DNA of 64,000 nt. It comes from Amphritea atlantica (GTDB lineage Bacteria > Pseudomonadota > Gammaproteobacteria > Pseudomonadales > Balneatricaceae). The DNA lies in NCBI RefSeq assembly GCF_900111095.1, contig NZ_FOGB01000008.1, positions 137,275 to 201,274 on the forward strand, read 5' to 3'. Below, in pieces: positions 28,460-37,620 of this stretch (position 1 is its first letter; every line of letters starts with the position of its first letter). The notes beneath the pieces are model-generated. The model was not told where the DNA came from, ran no database searches, and worked only from the letters and a program-made list of their open reading frames with translations. Position numbers and translations under genes: made by a program.

Positions 28460-29766
28460 TGGATATAACCATTATAGGCGTTTCATTAGCCGTATTTATG
28501 CTATTTCTGCTGGCGCTGGGGTTCTGGGTGTCACTGGCACTGTTTGGTGTCGGGGTACTGGGCCTGTATATGTCCGGTAATGATCAGATCGGTTTGCTCT
28601 TTGCCACTTCAACCTGGGGTGCCAGCACCTCCTGGTCTCTGACCGCACTGCCGCTGTTTATCTGGATGGGAGAGATTCTGTTTCGTACCCGGCTTTCGGA
28701 GGATCTGTTTAAAGGTCTGTCTCCCTGGTTGAGTGGCCTGCCGGGCAAACTGTTGCATGTGAATGTACTCAGCTGCGGCATTTTTGCAGCGGTGTCCGGT
28801 TCTTCAGCCGCCACGGCTGCAACGATTGGCCGGATGACTTTGCCAGAACTGAAAGCGCAGGGTTACAGCGATCGCATGGCGGTGGGGACCCTGGCAGGAT
28901 CGGGAACACTGGGTCTGCTGATCCCGCCGTCGATTATTTTGATCGTCTATGGGGTGGCGGCGGAGGTCTCCATTGGCCGTCTGTTTATCGCCGGAGCGCT
29001 GCCCGGACTGCTGCTGGTAACACTCTTTATGGGCTATACCATGATCTGGGCGCTGTTGAATAAAAATGAGCTGCCGCAGCATGATAAAACCCATGTTTCA
29101 TTTGCTGCTAAGATAAAAGCGTTGCGTCTGTTGTTGCCTATTGTCTGTCTGATCGGCTTTGTGCTGGGGTCTATCTATGGTGGCTTTACGACCCCAACTG
29201 AAGCCGCTGCGCTGGGGGTTGTCGGGGCTCTGTTTCTGGCAGCGGTGAGTGGCTCTCTGGATACCCATAGCTTTACTGACAGCCTGACCGGTGCTGTGAA
29301 AAGTTCCTGCATGATCGGTCTGATTCTGGCCGGGGCTCACTTTCTCACACTGGCGATGGGTTTTCTGGGGATACCCCGGGCGCTGGCGGAGTGGATCGCA
29401 CATATGTCGCTGTCGCCCGGTGTATTGCTGATCTGTCTGACGGTGCTGTTTGTTGCTTTGGGGTGCTTTCTGGATGGTATCTCTGTCGTGGTGCTGACGG
29501 TTGCGGTGGTACTGCCGATGGTGCAGCAGGCGGGCATCGATCTGCTTTGGTTTGGTATCTACATTGTACTGGTGGTTGAGATGTCTCAGATCACCCCACC
29601 GGTGGGATTCAACCTGTTCGTGATTCAGGCCTTAACGGGCAAAAATATTTTATATGTGGCGCGTGCGGCACTGCCGTTTTTCCTGCTGATCATGTTTGCG
29701 GTGCTGCTGATCTATCTGTTTCCTCAGATCGTCACCTATCTGCCAAGATCCATGAGTCAGGGATGA
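28459..29766 (+). CDS. dctM: TRAP transporter large permease DctM
   Basis: A 435-residue polytopic membrane protein with about 12 segments, the catalytic subunit of TRAP uptake driven by a sodium gradient. Recognisable DctM blocks are SWSLTALPLFIWMGEIL, CGIFAAVSGSSAATAATIGRMTLPELKAQGY, GTLAGSGTLGLLIPPSIILIVYGV and EMSQITPPVGFNLFVIQ. The GTG one codon upstream is also possible, but the ATG at 28459 has GGAGG 7 bases ahead. It ends the transporter operon; a run of palindromes follows. Confidence 0.93.
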   Translation: MDITIIGVSLAVFMLFLLALGFWVSLALFGVGVLGLYMSGNDQIGLLFATSTWGASTSWSLTALPLFIWMGEILFRTRLSEDLFKGLSPWLSGLPGKLLHVNVLSCGIFAAVSGSSAATAATIGRMTLPELKAQGYSDRMAVGTLAGSGTLGLLIPPSIILIVYGVAAEVSIGRLFIAGALPGLLLVTLFMGYTMIWALLNKNELPQHDKTHVSFAAKIKALRLLLPIVCLIGFVLGSIYGGFTTPTEAAALGVVGALFLAAVSGSLDTHSFTDSLTGAVKSSCMIGLILAGAHFLTLAMGFLGIPRALAEWIAHMSLSPGVLLICLTVLFVALGCFLDGISVVVLTVAVVLPMVQQAGIDLLWFGIYIVLVVEMSQITPPVGFNLFVIQALTGKNILYVARAALPFFLLIMFAVLLIYLFPQIVTYLPRSMSQG

Positions 29767-29796
29767 CTCAGTGGTGCTTGGTTTGCGGCTGGATAA

Positions 29797-29883
29797 CACG
29801 GCAGTTTAGCCGTGGACCGGGAGGCCGGTTTCTGCCGGCTTAGCAGCAACGGAAAGCTGCTGGACAGGGCCTGGCATGCCAGG
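29797..29883. repeat. Row of four short palindromes downstream of dctM
   Basis: Consecutive perfect hairpins: CACGGC/GCCGTG (29797-29814), GCCGG/CCGGC (29824-29839), AGCAGC/GCTGCT (29842-29861) and the 14-bp palindrome CCTGGCATGCCAGG (29870-29883). None has a T tract. They may serve as a Rho-independent block or an RNA-processing structure. Confidence 0.7.
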
Positions 29884-29987
29884 AGGTCTTATTGGCATGG
29901 AAGAGGGTCAGCAAACACTATGGCCCGCTTTATTCTGTTGGTCGTCTTCTGGACAGAACCCTGTCTTAGCTAATGTATAGCTAATAT

Positions 29988-30026
29988 AAATAGCTTATGT
30001 AAATAGCTTATGTAAATAGCTTATGT
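29988..30026. repeat. 13-bp direct repeat, three copies, upstream of glutamate dehydrogenase
   Basis: Three perfect copies of AAATAGCTTATGT (29988-30000, 30001-30013, 30014-30026) with degenerate flanks, ending about 34 bases before the dehydrogenase start. Copy number could alter promoter or leader spacing. Confidence 0.95.
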
Positions 30027-30059
30027 AAATAACTACAAAGGTTAAAAAATAAAACAACC

Positions 30060-33000
30060 ATGCCAGATCGTTCATCTGATAAACCGATGTTACTCGCGCC
30101 ACTGAATGAATTAGTTATTGAAAGACTTCCGGCAGAGATGGCCAGTAAAGTGGTCAGCTTCTTACGCTGTTATTACCAGACAACAACCGTGGATGAGCTG
30201 GAGGAACGCTCGCTGGAGAATCTCTACGGCGCCACCATGTCGTGTTGGCAGTTTCTGCAGGACTTTAGCGCCAGCAAGCCGAAAGTCCGGGTCTATAACC
30301 CGGATCTGGAGCAGTTTGGCTGGCGTTCAAACCACACCGTGATAGAGATAATTCATCGCGATATTCCATTTCTGGTGGACTCTGTACGGATGGAGTTGAA
30401 TCGCCGGGATCTGGTTATTCACACCATTCATAATGCCATTCTCCATGTACAACGCGAGGAGGGACGTCTGGTTGGCCTGGTTGAAGCGGATCATACCCCG
30501 GCTCAGGCTGAATCGGTGATCTATCTGGAAGTTGATCGCACCAGCGACCCGACTGAGCTCAAGGCGATACTGACCTCGCTGGAGTTTGTGCTGGCAAATG
30601 TCCGCATCGCGGTTGAGGATTATGCGCCGATGCAGGCCCGGGCGCAGGCATTGCTGGATGAACTATCGCAGCCGTCAGTTGATGCCGAAGCTGAAGCGTT
30701 TCTGCGCTGGATGCTGGATGATCGTTTTACCTTCCTCGGCTACGATGAGCTGAGCATCAATGGTGATCGGGTGCAGCGGGTTGAGGGCAGCGAGCTGGGG
30801 ACACTGAAACTACTTAAAAATGCAGGGCAGGGCAGCTCTCGTCTGCTGACAGAGTTGCGGGAAGATGAGCGTGATTTTCTGTTAGAACCTACCCGGCTGA
30901 TGTTTGCCAAAGATTTCCACTACTCACTGGTTCACCGGCCTGCCTATATGGACTGTGTGGTTATCAAGCGTTTTGATGGGCAGGGCAATGTCGCCAGTCA
31001 GTGCCGTTTTTATGGCTTGTATACCTCGTCGGTTTATTCTGAAGCGATGCTGGCCATACCGGGAGTGCGCAGCAAAGCAGAGGCGGTGCTGCAACGGGTT
31101 GGTTTCGATCGCCGCAGCCACAACGGTAAAGAGCTGCTACAGATTATGAACGATCTGCCCCGGGATGAGCTGTTCCTTTCCAGCGAGCAGGCGTTGCTGG
31201 ACAGTGCAATGGGCATTTTCAGCCTGCATGATCGCCGTAAAGTGCGCTTACTGTATCGTAAAGATCGCTGTAACCAGTTTATTACCTTCCTCTACTTTGT
31301 CCCCCGGGACATCTTTTCCACCGCGCTGCGGGTGCAGGTTCAGGACCTGCTGGTCAAAGCTTGTCATGCCAGCGAAGTGGAGTTTACCACCACCTTCAGT
31401 GAATCAGTTCTGGCGCGGGTGCAGTTTGTCCTGCGCATCGATCCGGATAATGCCGACACTCTGGAACTGGCGCAGCTTGAGGCTGAAGTGGTGCATATCT
31501 CTCGTGACTGGCGGGATGAACTGCATTCTGCACTCACCGATCTGTGCGGTGAAGAGGAGGGCAACCGGTTACACCACAGCTATGGTCACGCTTTTACCAG
31601 CGCTTACCGGGAACACTTCCCCGCCCTCAGCGGGGTGTACGATATTCAGCGCATTGAAGCATTGTGCGACGACAATCCGGTGACCATGAGTTTTTACCGG
31701 GTGTTGGAGCAAAGCCCGAAAGTGCTGCGTTTCAAACTGTTTAATGCGGATGAACCGCTGGTCTTGTCCGATGTGATTCCGGTGCTGGAAAACCTGGGGA
31801 TGCGGGTGATCGGTGAACACCCGTATGCGGTGAACCGCAGTGATGGAAAACAGTTCTGGATGCATGATTTCACCCTGATCAGTCAGGGGAGTGAGCCGGT
31901 CGTGCTGGAAGAGGTTAAAGATGTCTTCCATGATGCATTTGCCAATATCTGGGCGGGACGCGCAGAGAATGATGAGTTCAACCATCTGGTGATCGGCGCC
32001 AATCTGAGCTGGCGTGAAGTGGCCATGCTGCGTGCCTATGCCCGCTATAACAAGCAGATCCGTTTCGGCTTTTCGCAATCCTATATCGCCGGCACGCTGG
32101 CTCGGCATATCCATGTGACCAAGCTGCTGGTTGCCCTGTTCCGGGCGCGTTTTGAGCCCGGTCGTCGTGACAGTCAGAAATCTCTAGCCCTGGCCGAGCG
32201 TATCAGCAACAGTATTATTGATGCGCTCGATAAAGTGGACAATCTCAATGAAGATCAGATTCTGCGGCGTTTTCTGGAACTGATCAAAGCCACCCTGCGG
32301 ACCAGCTATTTTCAGCGCGATGCAGCCGGTGAACTGAAAGATTATTTCTCGTTCAAACTGAATCCCCGGGCGATTGCCGGTATCCCTCAGCCCCGGCCGA
32401 TGTTTGAAGTGTTTGTCTATTCAGCACGGGTAGAAGGGGTGCATCTGCGTGGGGGTAAGGTTGCCCGTGGCGGACTGCGCTGGTCAGACCGGCTGGAAGA
32501 TTACCGCACCGAGGTGCTGGGGCTGGTGAAAGCTCAGCAGGTGAAAAACTCGGTGATCGTGCCGGTGGGTGCTAAAGGTGGCTTTGTGGCTAAAAAGTTA
32601 CCCACAACCGGCGGTCGTGAGGCGTTCCAGGCCGAAGGTATTGCCAGCTATCAGATCTTCATCTCGGCATTGCTGGATATCACCGACAACCTGGTGGGTG
32701 GCGAAGTGGTCCCCCCTGTGGATGTGGTGCGTCACGATGAAGACGATCCCTATTTTGTCGTCGCTGCCGATAAAGGCACCGCGACCTTCTCTGATATCGC
32801 CAATGCGATTGCTGAGGAACGCGGCTTCTGGCTGGGGGATGCCTTTGCCTCCGGTGGTTCTCAGGGTTATGACCATAAAGGGATGGGCATTACGGCACGG
32901 GGTGCCTGGGAATCCGTTAAGCTGCACTTCCGCGAACTGGGTAAAGATATCCAGTCTGAGGAGTTCAGCGTGGTCGCCATTGGCGATATGGCGGGGGATG

Positions 33001-34880
33001 TGTTTGGCAACGGCATGCTGCTGTCTGAACATATACAGCTATGTGCGGCATTTAACCATCTGCATATTTTCATCGATCCTGACCCCGATGCGGCAACCAG
33101 TTTTGCCGAGCGTAAGCGGCTGTTTGAACTGCCACGCTCCAGTTGGGAAGACTATAACCGCGAGCTGATCTCCGCCGGTGGTGGGGTTTTCTCCCGTGCT
33201 GCTAAGTGGCTGGATATCAGTCCACAGATGCAGGCCCGGTTTGATATCAAAGAGACACGCTTATCGCCAAATGATCTGCTCACGGCCCTGCTGAAAGCAC
33301 CGGTCGACCTGATCTGGAACGGCGGTATCGGTACCTATGTGAAAGCCTCCCGCGAAAGCCATGCCGAGGTGGGCGACAAAGCCAATGACAGCTTGCGCAT
33401 CAACGGTAATCAGTTGCGCTGCAAGGTATTGGGCGAGGGCGGTAACCTCGGTTTCACTCAACTGGGGCGGATAGAGTTCTGTGCCAATGGCGGTAAATCC
33501 AATACCGACTTTATCGACAATGCCGGTGGCGTCGATTGTTCTGACCACGAAGTGAATATCAAAATTCTGCTCAACGAGGTGGTGGCAAACGGCGATATGA
33601 CCGTGAAGCAGCGTAACGCCCTGCTGCGCGAGATGACCGACGAAGTGGCCGGGCTGGTATTGCAGAACAACTATAAACAGGCGCAGGCGATCAGTATTGC
33701 CCACAGCCATGCCCGCCGTTCGATGGATGAATATATCCGCCTGATCCATCGTCTGGAAGCCTCGGGCAAGCTGGACCGGGAACTGGAGTTTATCCCCTCC
33801 GATGAGCAGCTTCAGGAGCGCAAACAGGCACAGCAGGGGCTGACCCGGCCGGAACTGTCGGTACTGATCTCCTATGTGAAAGCAGAGCTGAAAGAAGCGC
33901 TCAGCGACACCTGGATTACCGATGATGCTTATCTGAGTCATGAAGCGGTGTCTGCTTTTCCCCAGCGTCTGGTGAATGAGTTTGGCACTGAGATCTCACA
34001 GCATCGCCTGCGTTCTGAGATCATCGCCACGCAGATCGCCAATGGCATGATCAACAGCATGGGAATCACCTTTGCCGACCGTCTCTGTCAGATCAGTGGC
34101 TCCGGGTTTGGTGATGTGGCTGCGGCCTTTGTGATCGCCCGGGATGTGTTCAATATCGATCAGCTGTGGCACCAGATTGAGTCGCTGGACAACCAGGTGC
34201 AGTCCGCTCTGCAACAGCAGATGATGGCTGACCTGATCCGTCTGATTCGCCGGGCTACGCAGTGGTTCCTGCGTCACCGGCGGCCTCTGGATGTTGCCGC
34301 CACGGTACAACAGTTCCGCAGTGGCGTCGCCACCCTCAGTGGGCAACTGTCACAGTTACTCAGCGGTGAACCCCTGAACCTGTGGCAGCGCAAGCATGAT
34401 CAGCTGACAGCCGCGGGTGTGCAGGATGAACTGGCGTCAATCGTCGCCGGTGCCGATAGCCTCTATGCGCTACTCAGCATCATTCAGTCTGCCGAGCAGA
34501 CCGGCCGGTCGCTGCAACAGGTCGCGCAGATCCATTTTGGTCTGGGAGAGCGTTTGCAGCTGCAATGGTTTGATCAGCAGGTCAAAGAGCTGACCGCCAG
34601 TAATCACTGGGAGTCGATGGCCAGAGATGGTTTCCGTGAAGACCTCACCAGTCATCAGCAGGCGATAACGGTCAGTGTTCTGTCTGCCGTTGATGCCGAC
34701 AGTCCCGACGTATCAGAGCAGGACGGTGTTCAGCTTGTAGAAAGCTGGCTGGCGGATAATCACCGCTTACTGGATCGCTGGCAGTCTCTGCTGAATGAGG
34801 TGCAAGGCAGTGCACAGCAGGACTTCGCGATCATTACCGTGGCGATCCGCGAACTCATGGAGCTGGCACAGGCACAGTAA
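30060..34880 (+). CDS. gdhB: NAD-specific glutamate dehydrogenase, large (about 180 kDa) class
   Basis: A 1,606-residue catabolic glutamate dehydrogenase, converting glutamate to 2-oxoglutarate and ammonia with NAD. The length matches the L_180 class (Pseudomonas/Streptomyces type). The central catalytic region shows GGLRWSDRLEDYRTEVLGLVKAQQVKNSVIVPVGAKGGFVAKK around residues 805-850, and then GDAFASGGSQGYDHKGMGITARGAWESVKLHFRE and VVAIGDMAGDVFGNGMLLSEHI in the nucleotide-binding part. Long N-terminal ACT-like regulatory regions (RDIPFLVDSVRMELNRRDL) precede it. The ATG at 30060 has no close Shine-Dalgarno; an in-frame ATG at 30087 is an alternative. It is a single-gene unit. Confidence 0.95.
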   Translation: MPDRSSDKPMLLAPLNELVIERLPAEMASKVVSFLRCYYQTTTVDELEERSLENLYGATMSCWQFLQDFSASKPKVRVYNPDLEQFGWRSNHTVIEIIHRDIPFLVDSVRMELNRRDLVIHTIHNAILHVQREEGRLVGLVEADHTPAQAESVIYLEVDRTSDPTELKAILTSLEFVLANVRIAVEDYAPMQARAQALLDELSQPSVDAEAEAFLRWMLDDRFTFLGYDELSINGDRVQRVEGSELGTLKLLKNAGQGSSRLLTELREDERDFLLEPTRLMFAKDFHYSLVHRPAYMDCVVIKRFDGQGNVASQCRFYGLYTSSVYSEAMLAIPGVRSKAEAVLQRVGFDRRSHNGKELLQIMNDLPRDELFLSSEQALLDSAMGIFSLHDRRKVRLLYRKDRCNQFITFLYFVPRDIFSTALRVQVQDLLVKACHASEVEFTTTFSESVLARVQFVLRIDPDNADTLELAQLEAEVVHISRDWRDELHSALTDLCGEEEGNRLHHSYGHAFTSAYREHFPALSGVYDIQRIEALCDDNPVTMSFYRVLEQSPKVLRFKLFNADEPLVLSDVIPVLENLGMRVIGEHPYAVNRSDGKQFWMHDFTLISQGSEPVVLEEVKDVFHDAFANIWAGRAENDEFNHLVIGANLSWREVAMLRAYARYNKQIRFGFSQSYIAGTLARHIHVTKLLVALFRARFEPGRRDSQKSLALAERISNSIIDALDKVDNLNEDQILRRFLELIKATLRTSYFQRDAAGELKDYFSFKLNPRAIAGIPQPRPMFEVFVYSARVEGVHLRGGKVARGGLRWSDRLEDYRTEVLGLVKAQQVKNSVIVPVGAKGGFVAKKLPTTGGREAFQAEGIASYQIFISALLDITDNLVGGEVVPPVDVVRHDEDDPYFVVAADKGTATFSDIANAIAEERGFWLGDAFASGGSQGYDHKGMGITARGAWESVKLHFRELGKDIQSEEFSVVAIGDMAGDVFGNGMLLSEHIQLCAAFNHLHIFIDPDPDAATSFAERKRLFELPRSSWEDYNRELISAGGGVFSRAAKWLDISPQMQARFDIKETRLSPNDLLTALLKAPVDLIWNGGIGTYVKASRESHAEVGDKANDSLRINGNQLRCKVLGEGGNLGFTQLGRIEFCANGGKSNTDFIDNAGGVDCSDHEVNIKILLNEVVANGDMTVKQRNALLREMTDEVAGLVLQNNYKQAQAISIAHSHARRSMDEYIRLIHRLEASGKLDRELEFIPSDEQLQERKQAQQGLTRPELSVLISYVKAELKEALSDTWITDDAYLSHEAVSAFPQRLVNEFGTEISQHRLRSEIIATQIANGMINSMGITFADRLCQISGSGFGDVAAAFVIARDVFNIDQLWHQIESLDNQVQSALQQQMMADLIRLIRRATQWFLRHRRPLDVAATVQQFRSGVATLSGQLSQLLSGEPLNLWQRKHDQLTAAGVQDELASIVAGADSLYALLSIIQSAEQTGRSLQQVAQIHFGLGERLQLQWFDQQVKELTASNHWESMARDGFREDLTSHQQAITVSVLSAVDADSPDVSEQDGVQLVESWLADNHRLLDRWQSLLNEVQGSAQQDFAIITVAIRELMELAQAQ

Positions 34881-34889
34881 CAATTAACC

Positions 34890-34911
34890 CGGGGGCTTAT
34901 CTGAGCCCCCG
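34890..34911 (+). terminator. Hairpin after glutamate dehydrogenase
   Basis: CGGGGGC (34890-34896) with GCCCCCG (34905-34911), 8-base loop, 10 bases after the stop. There is no T run, so termination is likely but not certain. Confidence 0.6.
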
Positions 34912-34971
34912 TCTATGGTTACAAAACAGGCCTGGAGACAGGCGAACAAGAGATAAACAACGTACAGAATT

Positions 34972-35199
34972 ATGAAACAACGATACGCATTTCCCAAGAT
35001 GAACGTGGTGCAGTGTGCGCTGAACATTAAGCAGATGGCCGCCGACAGCTGGTGGGTCTACCGTCATGAGATGTGTGGCAATGGCACACTTAAACCGGTG
35101 TCCCGGGTGGTGTTCTTCGGCCGCACCCGCGCAGATGTCGATCGCTGGATCGAAACCCAGCGTCAGGAATCGACGGTCTATATGTTATCTGATAACTAG
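34972..35199 (+). CDS. Small hypothetical protein, 75 residues
   Basis: A short basic and aromatic-rich protein (SWWVYRHEMCGNG; RVVFFGRTRADVDRWIETQRQ) that I do not recognise. It has no signal peptide or membrane segment. It starts 91 bases after the dehydrogenase gene on the same strand, but the ribosome site before its ATG is poor. The codon usage looks like neighbouring core genes and the internal periodicity is protein-like, so it is probably real. A hairpin at 35257-35280 could end its transcript. Confidence 0.55.
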   Translation: MKQRYAFPKMNVVQCALNIKQMAADSWWVYRHEMCGNGTLKPVSRVVFFGRTRADVDRWIETQRQESTVYMLSDN

Positions 35200-35256
35200 A
35201 TCAACAGCGGATAGGTGATATCCCAAACTGATCTGCCAGTCCGATCCACTTAAAGC

Positions 35257-35323
35257 CGTGGTTGCCCCGGGTTAACCACGCACGTGCACCAGGAGGGCTG
35301 GGTCTTTGCTTAAAGGCCCGGCC
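35257..35323. other. Gene-free stretch with two hairpins at the edge of the accessory patch
   Basis: The 430 bases between 35200 and 35630 hold no credible gene. Two hairpins are visible: CGTGGTT/AACCACG (35257-35280), and a 12-bp stem with two G-T pairs and GCTT loop (35296-35307 with 35312-35323). After about 35470 the composition becomes AT-rich, marking entry into the accessory region. Confidence 0.5.
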
Positions 35324-35578
35324 TTCCGCCGTTTAGAATATTGGTAGATCGATCTCCCTGTTCAGGAAACCTCTTTCGCTTGATCCGGGAGTTGCGTGAA
35401 CTAACTCTTTGAATTATCGGCGACAGCCATTATGATTCAGGTAATGTTATTGGCATGGATGCAGCCTCTACAGACGCTCTAATTCTGTAGAATATCCTTT
35501 CTTTTTGTAGCTATCCTGCTGATATATAAAACAAAAGTAACTTTTGGTCTGCCAACTTTCCAGAATTATAGTGCCTGG

Positions 35579-35606
35579 AGTTATAGTGCCAAAGGGCACT
35601 ATAACT
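35579..35606. repeat. 12-bp perfect inverted repeat before a cassette gene
   Basis: AGTTATAGTGCC (35579-35590), AAAG loop, exact reverse complement (35595-35606). The half site TTATAGTGCC also occurs directly repeated at 35566-35575. A diverged relative lies at 36559-36588. It may be an operator, a transcript-ending hairpin or a recombination remnant. Confidence 0.75.
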
Positions 35607-35630
35607 TACTGTTAAAACTTAAGGGAAAGT

Positions 35631-35924
35631 ATGTCAGTAAACTACATAATCTACGCGCTCGGAATGAAGGGGCAAGTAATCGACAAGGTACTTGTTCCAT
35701 ACCGGGAGAAGGACGGAACATTCCCTATATTTTCGGAAGAACTACAACGAGAGAATAGTAGCGACAAAATTCAAAAGGCGGAGAATAAGGTTCCAGGAAT
35801 CACGGATATATCTGAGGCTGTAAAATATATCCGTCAAGGTGGTTATCGCTGGCGGCTAAAAGAATATGAAACTGGCCAAGTGAATATCTTTAAGCCAGAG
35901 CATATCGTAATCCGTGAGCTATGA
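35631..35924 (+). CDS. Hypothetical protein of a probable integron gene cassette
   Basis: A 97-residue unrecognised soluble protein (start MSVNYIIYALGMKGQVIDK; C-terminal KPEHIVIREL). AAGGGA sits 4 bases before the ATG. The gene is AT-richer than its surroundings. Its stop codon lies one base before an attC-like site (35926-36015), the compact gene-plus-attC layout of an integron cassette. No function can be assigned. Confidence 0.6.
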   Translation: MSVNYIIYALGMKGQVIDKVLVPYREKDGTFPIFSEELQRENSSDKIQKAENKVPGITDISEAVKYIRQGGYRWRLKEYETGQVNIFKPEHIVIREL

Positions 35925-35925
35925 G

Positions 35926-36015
35926 TTTTAACAAGGGCCTTCAAAGGACTCGCGGCACTGTTGGTGCCGCTTCGGTGAGAGCCGTGGCGCTCACCTTTGA
36001 GGCTGGTCGTTAGGG
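35926..36015 (+). other. attC-like integron recombination site
   Basis: Outer boxes TTTTAAC (35926-35932) and GTTAGGG (36009-36015) pair with AAC/GTT and wobble pairs. Inside them GCCTTCAAAGG pairs with CCTTTGAGGC, leaving one unpaired T, the extrahelical base that is typical of attC hairpins. The variable centre forms two further stems (GCGGCAC/GTGCCGC and GGTGAG/CTCACC). Size (90 bp), architecture and position between two short same-strand genes all fit. No integrase is in the window. Confidence 0.6.
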
Positions 36016-36023
36016 GGCATTTT

Positions 36024-36524
36024 ATGAGAGAGACGAAGGTGCTTACCCGCTACAAGGCTTGGGCAGATGATCTGTTCCTGTCAGCGCTGTCTTTCCTTCC
36101 CGATACAGAGCTTACCGCACCGCGCCCAATCGTCTTTGGTAGCCTGATTCGCACGCTCAACCACGCCTATCAGATGGATCACGTCTGGAAGTGTCACCTG
36201 CTAGGCAAACCTCACGGCTTAACCACTCGCAATCCCCAGGATTGTCCGGGTCTGGCGGAGTTGATTGTAAACCAGCGCTGCATAGATGAGTGGTATGTTA
36301 ACTACGCCGACACAATCGCAGAGAGTGAACTGGAGGAGGTTGTTGAGTTTGAGTTTATTGGTGGAGGAACCGGACAAATGAGTCGTCGGGATATCCTGAT
36401 GCACGTCGTAAACCATACTACCTACCACCGCGGTCATGCCGCTGGCATTCTCTATCAGCTCGGTGTTTCGCCACCCACGACTGACTTTCCGGTGTTTCTG
36501 CAAGAACGAGATAAAGCGACTTAG
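36024..36524 (+). CDS. DinB-family protein
   Basis: A 166-residue four-helix-bundle protein of the DinB/YfiT metal-binding family. It shows the N-terminal YKAWADDLFLSAL helix, LNHAYQMDHVWKCHL with a metal-type histidine, and the C-terminal ILMHVVNHTTYHRGHAAGIL motif with paired histidines. The frame is open 9 codons upstream into the attC-like site, but the ATG at 36024, 8 bases after the GTTAGGG box, is the sensible start. The family includes thiol-dependent transferases, but the reaction of this member is unknown. It would be the second cassette gene. Confidence 0.8.
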   Translation: MRETKVLTRYKAWADDLFLSALSFLPDTELTAPRPIVFGSLIRTLNHAYQMDHVWKCHLLGKPHGLTTRNPQDCPGLAELIVNQRCIDEWYVNYADTIAESELEEVVEFEFIGGGTGQMSRRDILMHVVNHTTYHRGHAAGILYQLGVSPPTTDFPVFLQERDKAT

Positions 36525-36609
36525 ATTCTGCCTTGCTTACCGGGTTATTGTGTCTGTGAGTTACAGTGCACAAGATCACTATCATAACGGTTATACATAA
36601 AGGGAATTT

Positions 36610-37122
36610 ATGCTCAAGGATGTTTATTTTCTTAATAGTCAGGGACTTTCAGAAGAGCTGAAGTCGGGTACATTCTCAGAGCTCAGAGCTTTAAAGCACC
36701 TGATTGTTCTTTCAGTACTCGGGGTTTTTACCTTTGAATTTCCGGTAGTGATTGAGTTTTCTGAGACGGAAATAAGTCTATGGAAAAACCTGGGTTCACT
36801 GTTAATGATGATCATTGAAGGTGTTATTACTTACTATGGTGTGTGGCTGACATATCAGGCAAACGAAAAGGGGGACGGTAAAGATTTTTTCTTAAGATTT
36901 ATATCGTTAAGTCTGCCAGTAGGTTTTAAACTTGCTCTCTATTTTTTGCTGACAGGATTAGGTCTGGCTGCCATATCAGCCCTGTTGATAACAGGTTTAG
37001 GTTCATTTGGCGTGGTAGTGAGTATGCTTATCATGTTTCTTGCAACGACAGCGTTCTATGGTCTTTTCTTCGTTCAGCTAAGAAATCATATAGCCAGAGT
37101 CTCCGGGTATGAAAGCCAATAA
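36610..37122 (+). CDS. Hypothetical integral membrane protein
   Basis: A 170-residue protein with four hydrophobic segments (about 30-45, 60-80, 98-125, 130-155) and a polar N-terminus. There is no recognised family. AAAGGGA precedes the ATG. It is same-strand with the DinB-type gene, separated by 85 bases that contain an imperfect hairpin (36559-36588) and the palindrome ATAACGGTTAT. A degenerate hairpin of the type GTTC-ACAC...GTGTGAGAACGAG follows its stop (37135-37156). Confidence 0.6.
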   Translation: MLKDVYFLNSQGLSEELKSGTFSELRALKHLIVLSVLGVFTFEFPVVIEFSETEISLWKNLGSLLMMIIEGVITYYGVWLTYQANEKGDGKDFFLRFISLSLPVGFKLALYFLLTGLGLAAISALLITGLGSFGVVVSMLIMFLATTAFYGLFFVQLRNHIARVSGYESQ

Positions 37123-37213
37123 TACGTTTGCCTTGTTCACACGCAGGAGTGTGAGAACGAGCTACCATGTTTCTGCCTTTTAAGGAGGCGCTCTGAATCA
37201 AGGAACAGATAAA

Positions 37214-37564
37214 ATGCGTAGAGTCTCTGGAATCGTTTTCCTCTTACTTATATTGTCAGGTTGTGATTTTGAAGTGCCGGGTGCTGATGAAAAATTTGGC
37301 ACACAAAACTTTGTCTCAGCCGTTTCAATTATTGAGTTGCACAAACTACGAAATGGCGAATATCCAGAAAGCCTGGATGATCTTGAGTTCTTGGGAGACT
37401 GGGATGGCATTTGGTTAACGGCTGTACGTTATGAAAAGAATGGAAGTGGTTACAATTTATACCTTGAGCGAGGCTGGGCAGGGAAACCCAGTCTGGAGTT
37501 TCCTGATAAGTTTAAACACGGGCTGGGTATAAAAGAGACCAACGTAAAGTGGCAGTCACCATAA
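37214..37564 (+). CDS. Small predicted lipoprotein
   Basis: A 116-residue protein with a lipoprotein signal: positively charged start MRR, hydrophobic IVFLLLILSG and lipobox LSGC with Cys18. The mature part (SAVSIIELHKLRNGEYPESLDDLEFLGDWDG) resembles the short pilin-like/GspG-style 'type II secretion-like' segments in which a residue-pair HKLRNGEYPxSLDDL recurs, but the family assignment is tentative. It is probably an envelope protein; its function is unknown. Confidence 0.6.
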   Translation: MRRVSGIVFLLLILSGCDFEVPGADEKFGTQNFVSAVSIIELHKLRNGEYPESLDDLEFLGDWDGIWLTAVRYEKNGSGYNLYLERGWAGKPSLEFPDKFKHGLGIKETNVKWQSP

Positions 37565-37620
37565 AGGGTCACAAAGAGGGGTCGATTTTTTCCCTGACCT
37601 TCTCTCTGGCTTTTCATCCG

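Noticed and set aside
30001-30060. CRISPR-like array before glutamate dehydrogenase
   Set aside because: The 13-bp units are directly adjacent without spacers; it is a simple tandem repeat. The same applies to 15431-15543.
35257-35323. Additional attC site at the left edge of the accessory patch
   Set aside because: The hairpins pair well, but there are no AAC/GTT terminal boxes and no extrahelical base.
37135-37156. Conserved GTTC-CACGC...GCGTG-GAACGAG type element
   Set aside because: It resembles a hairpin element seen in many genomes, but here the stem is broken and too short to call with confidence.
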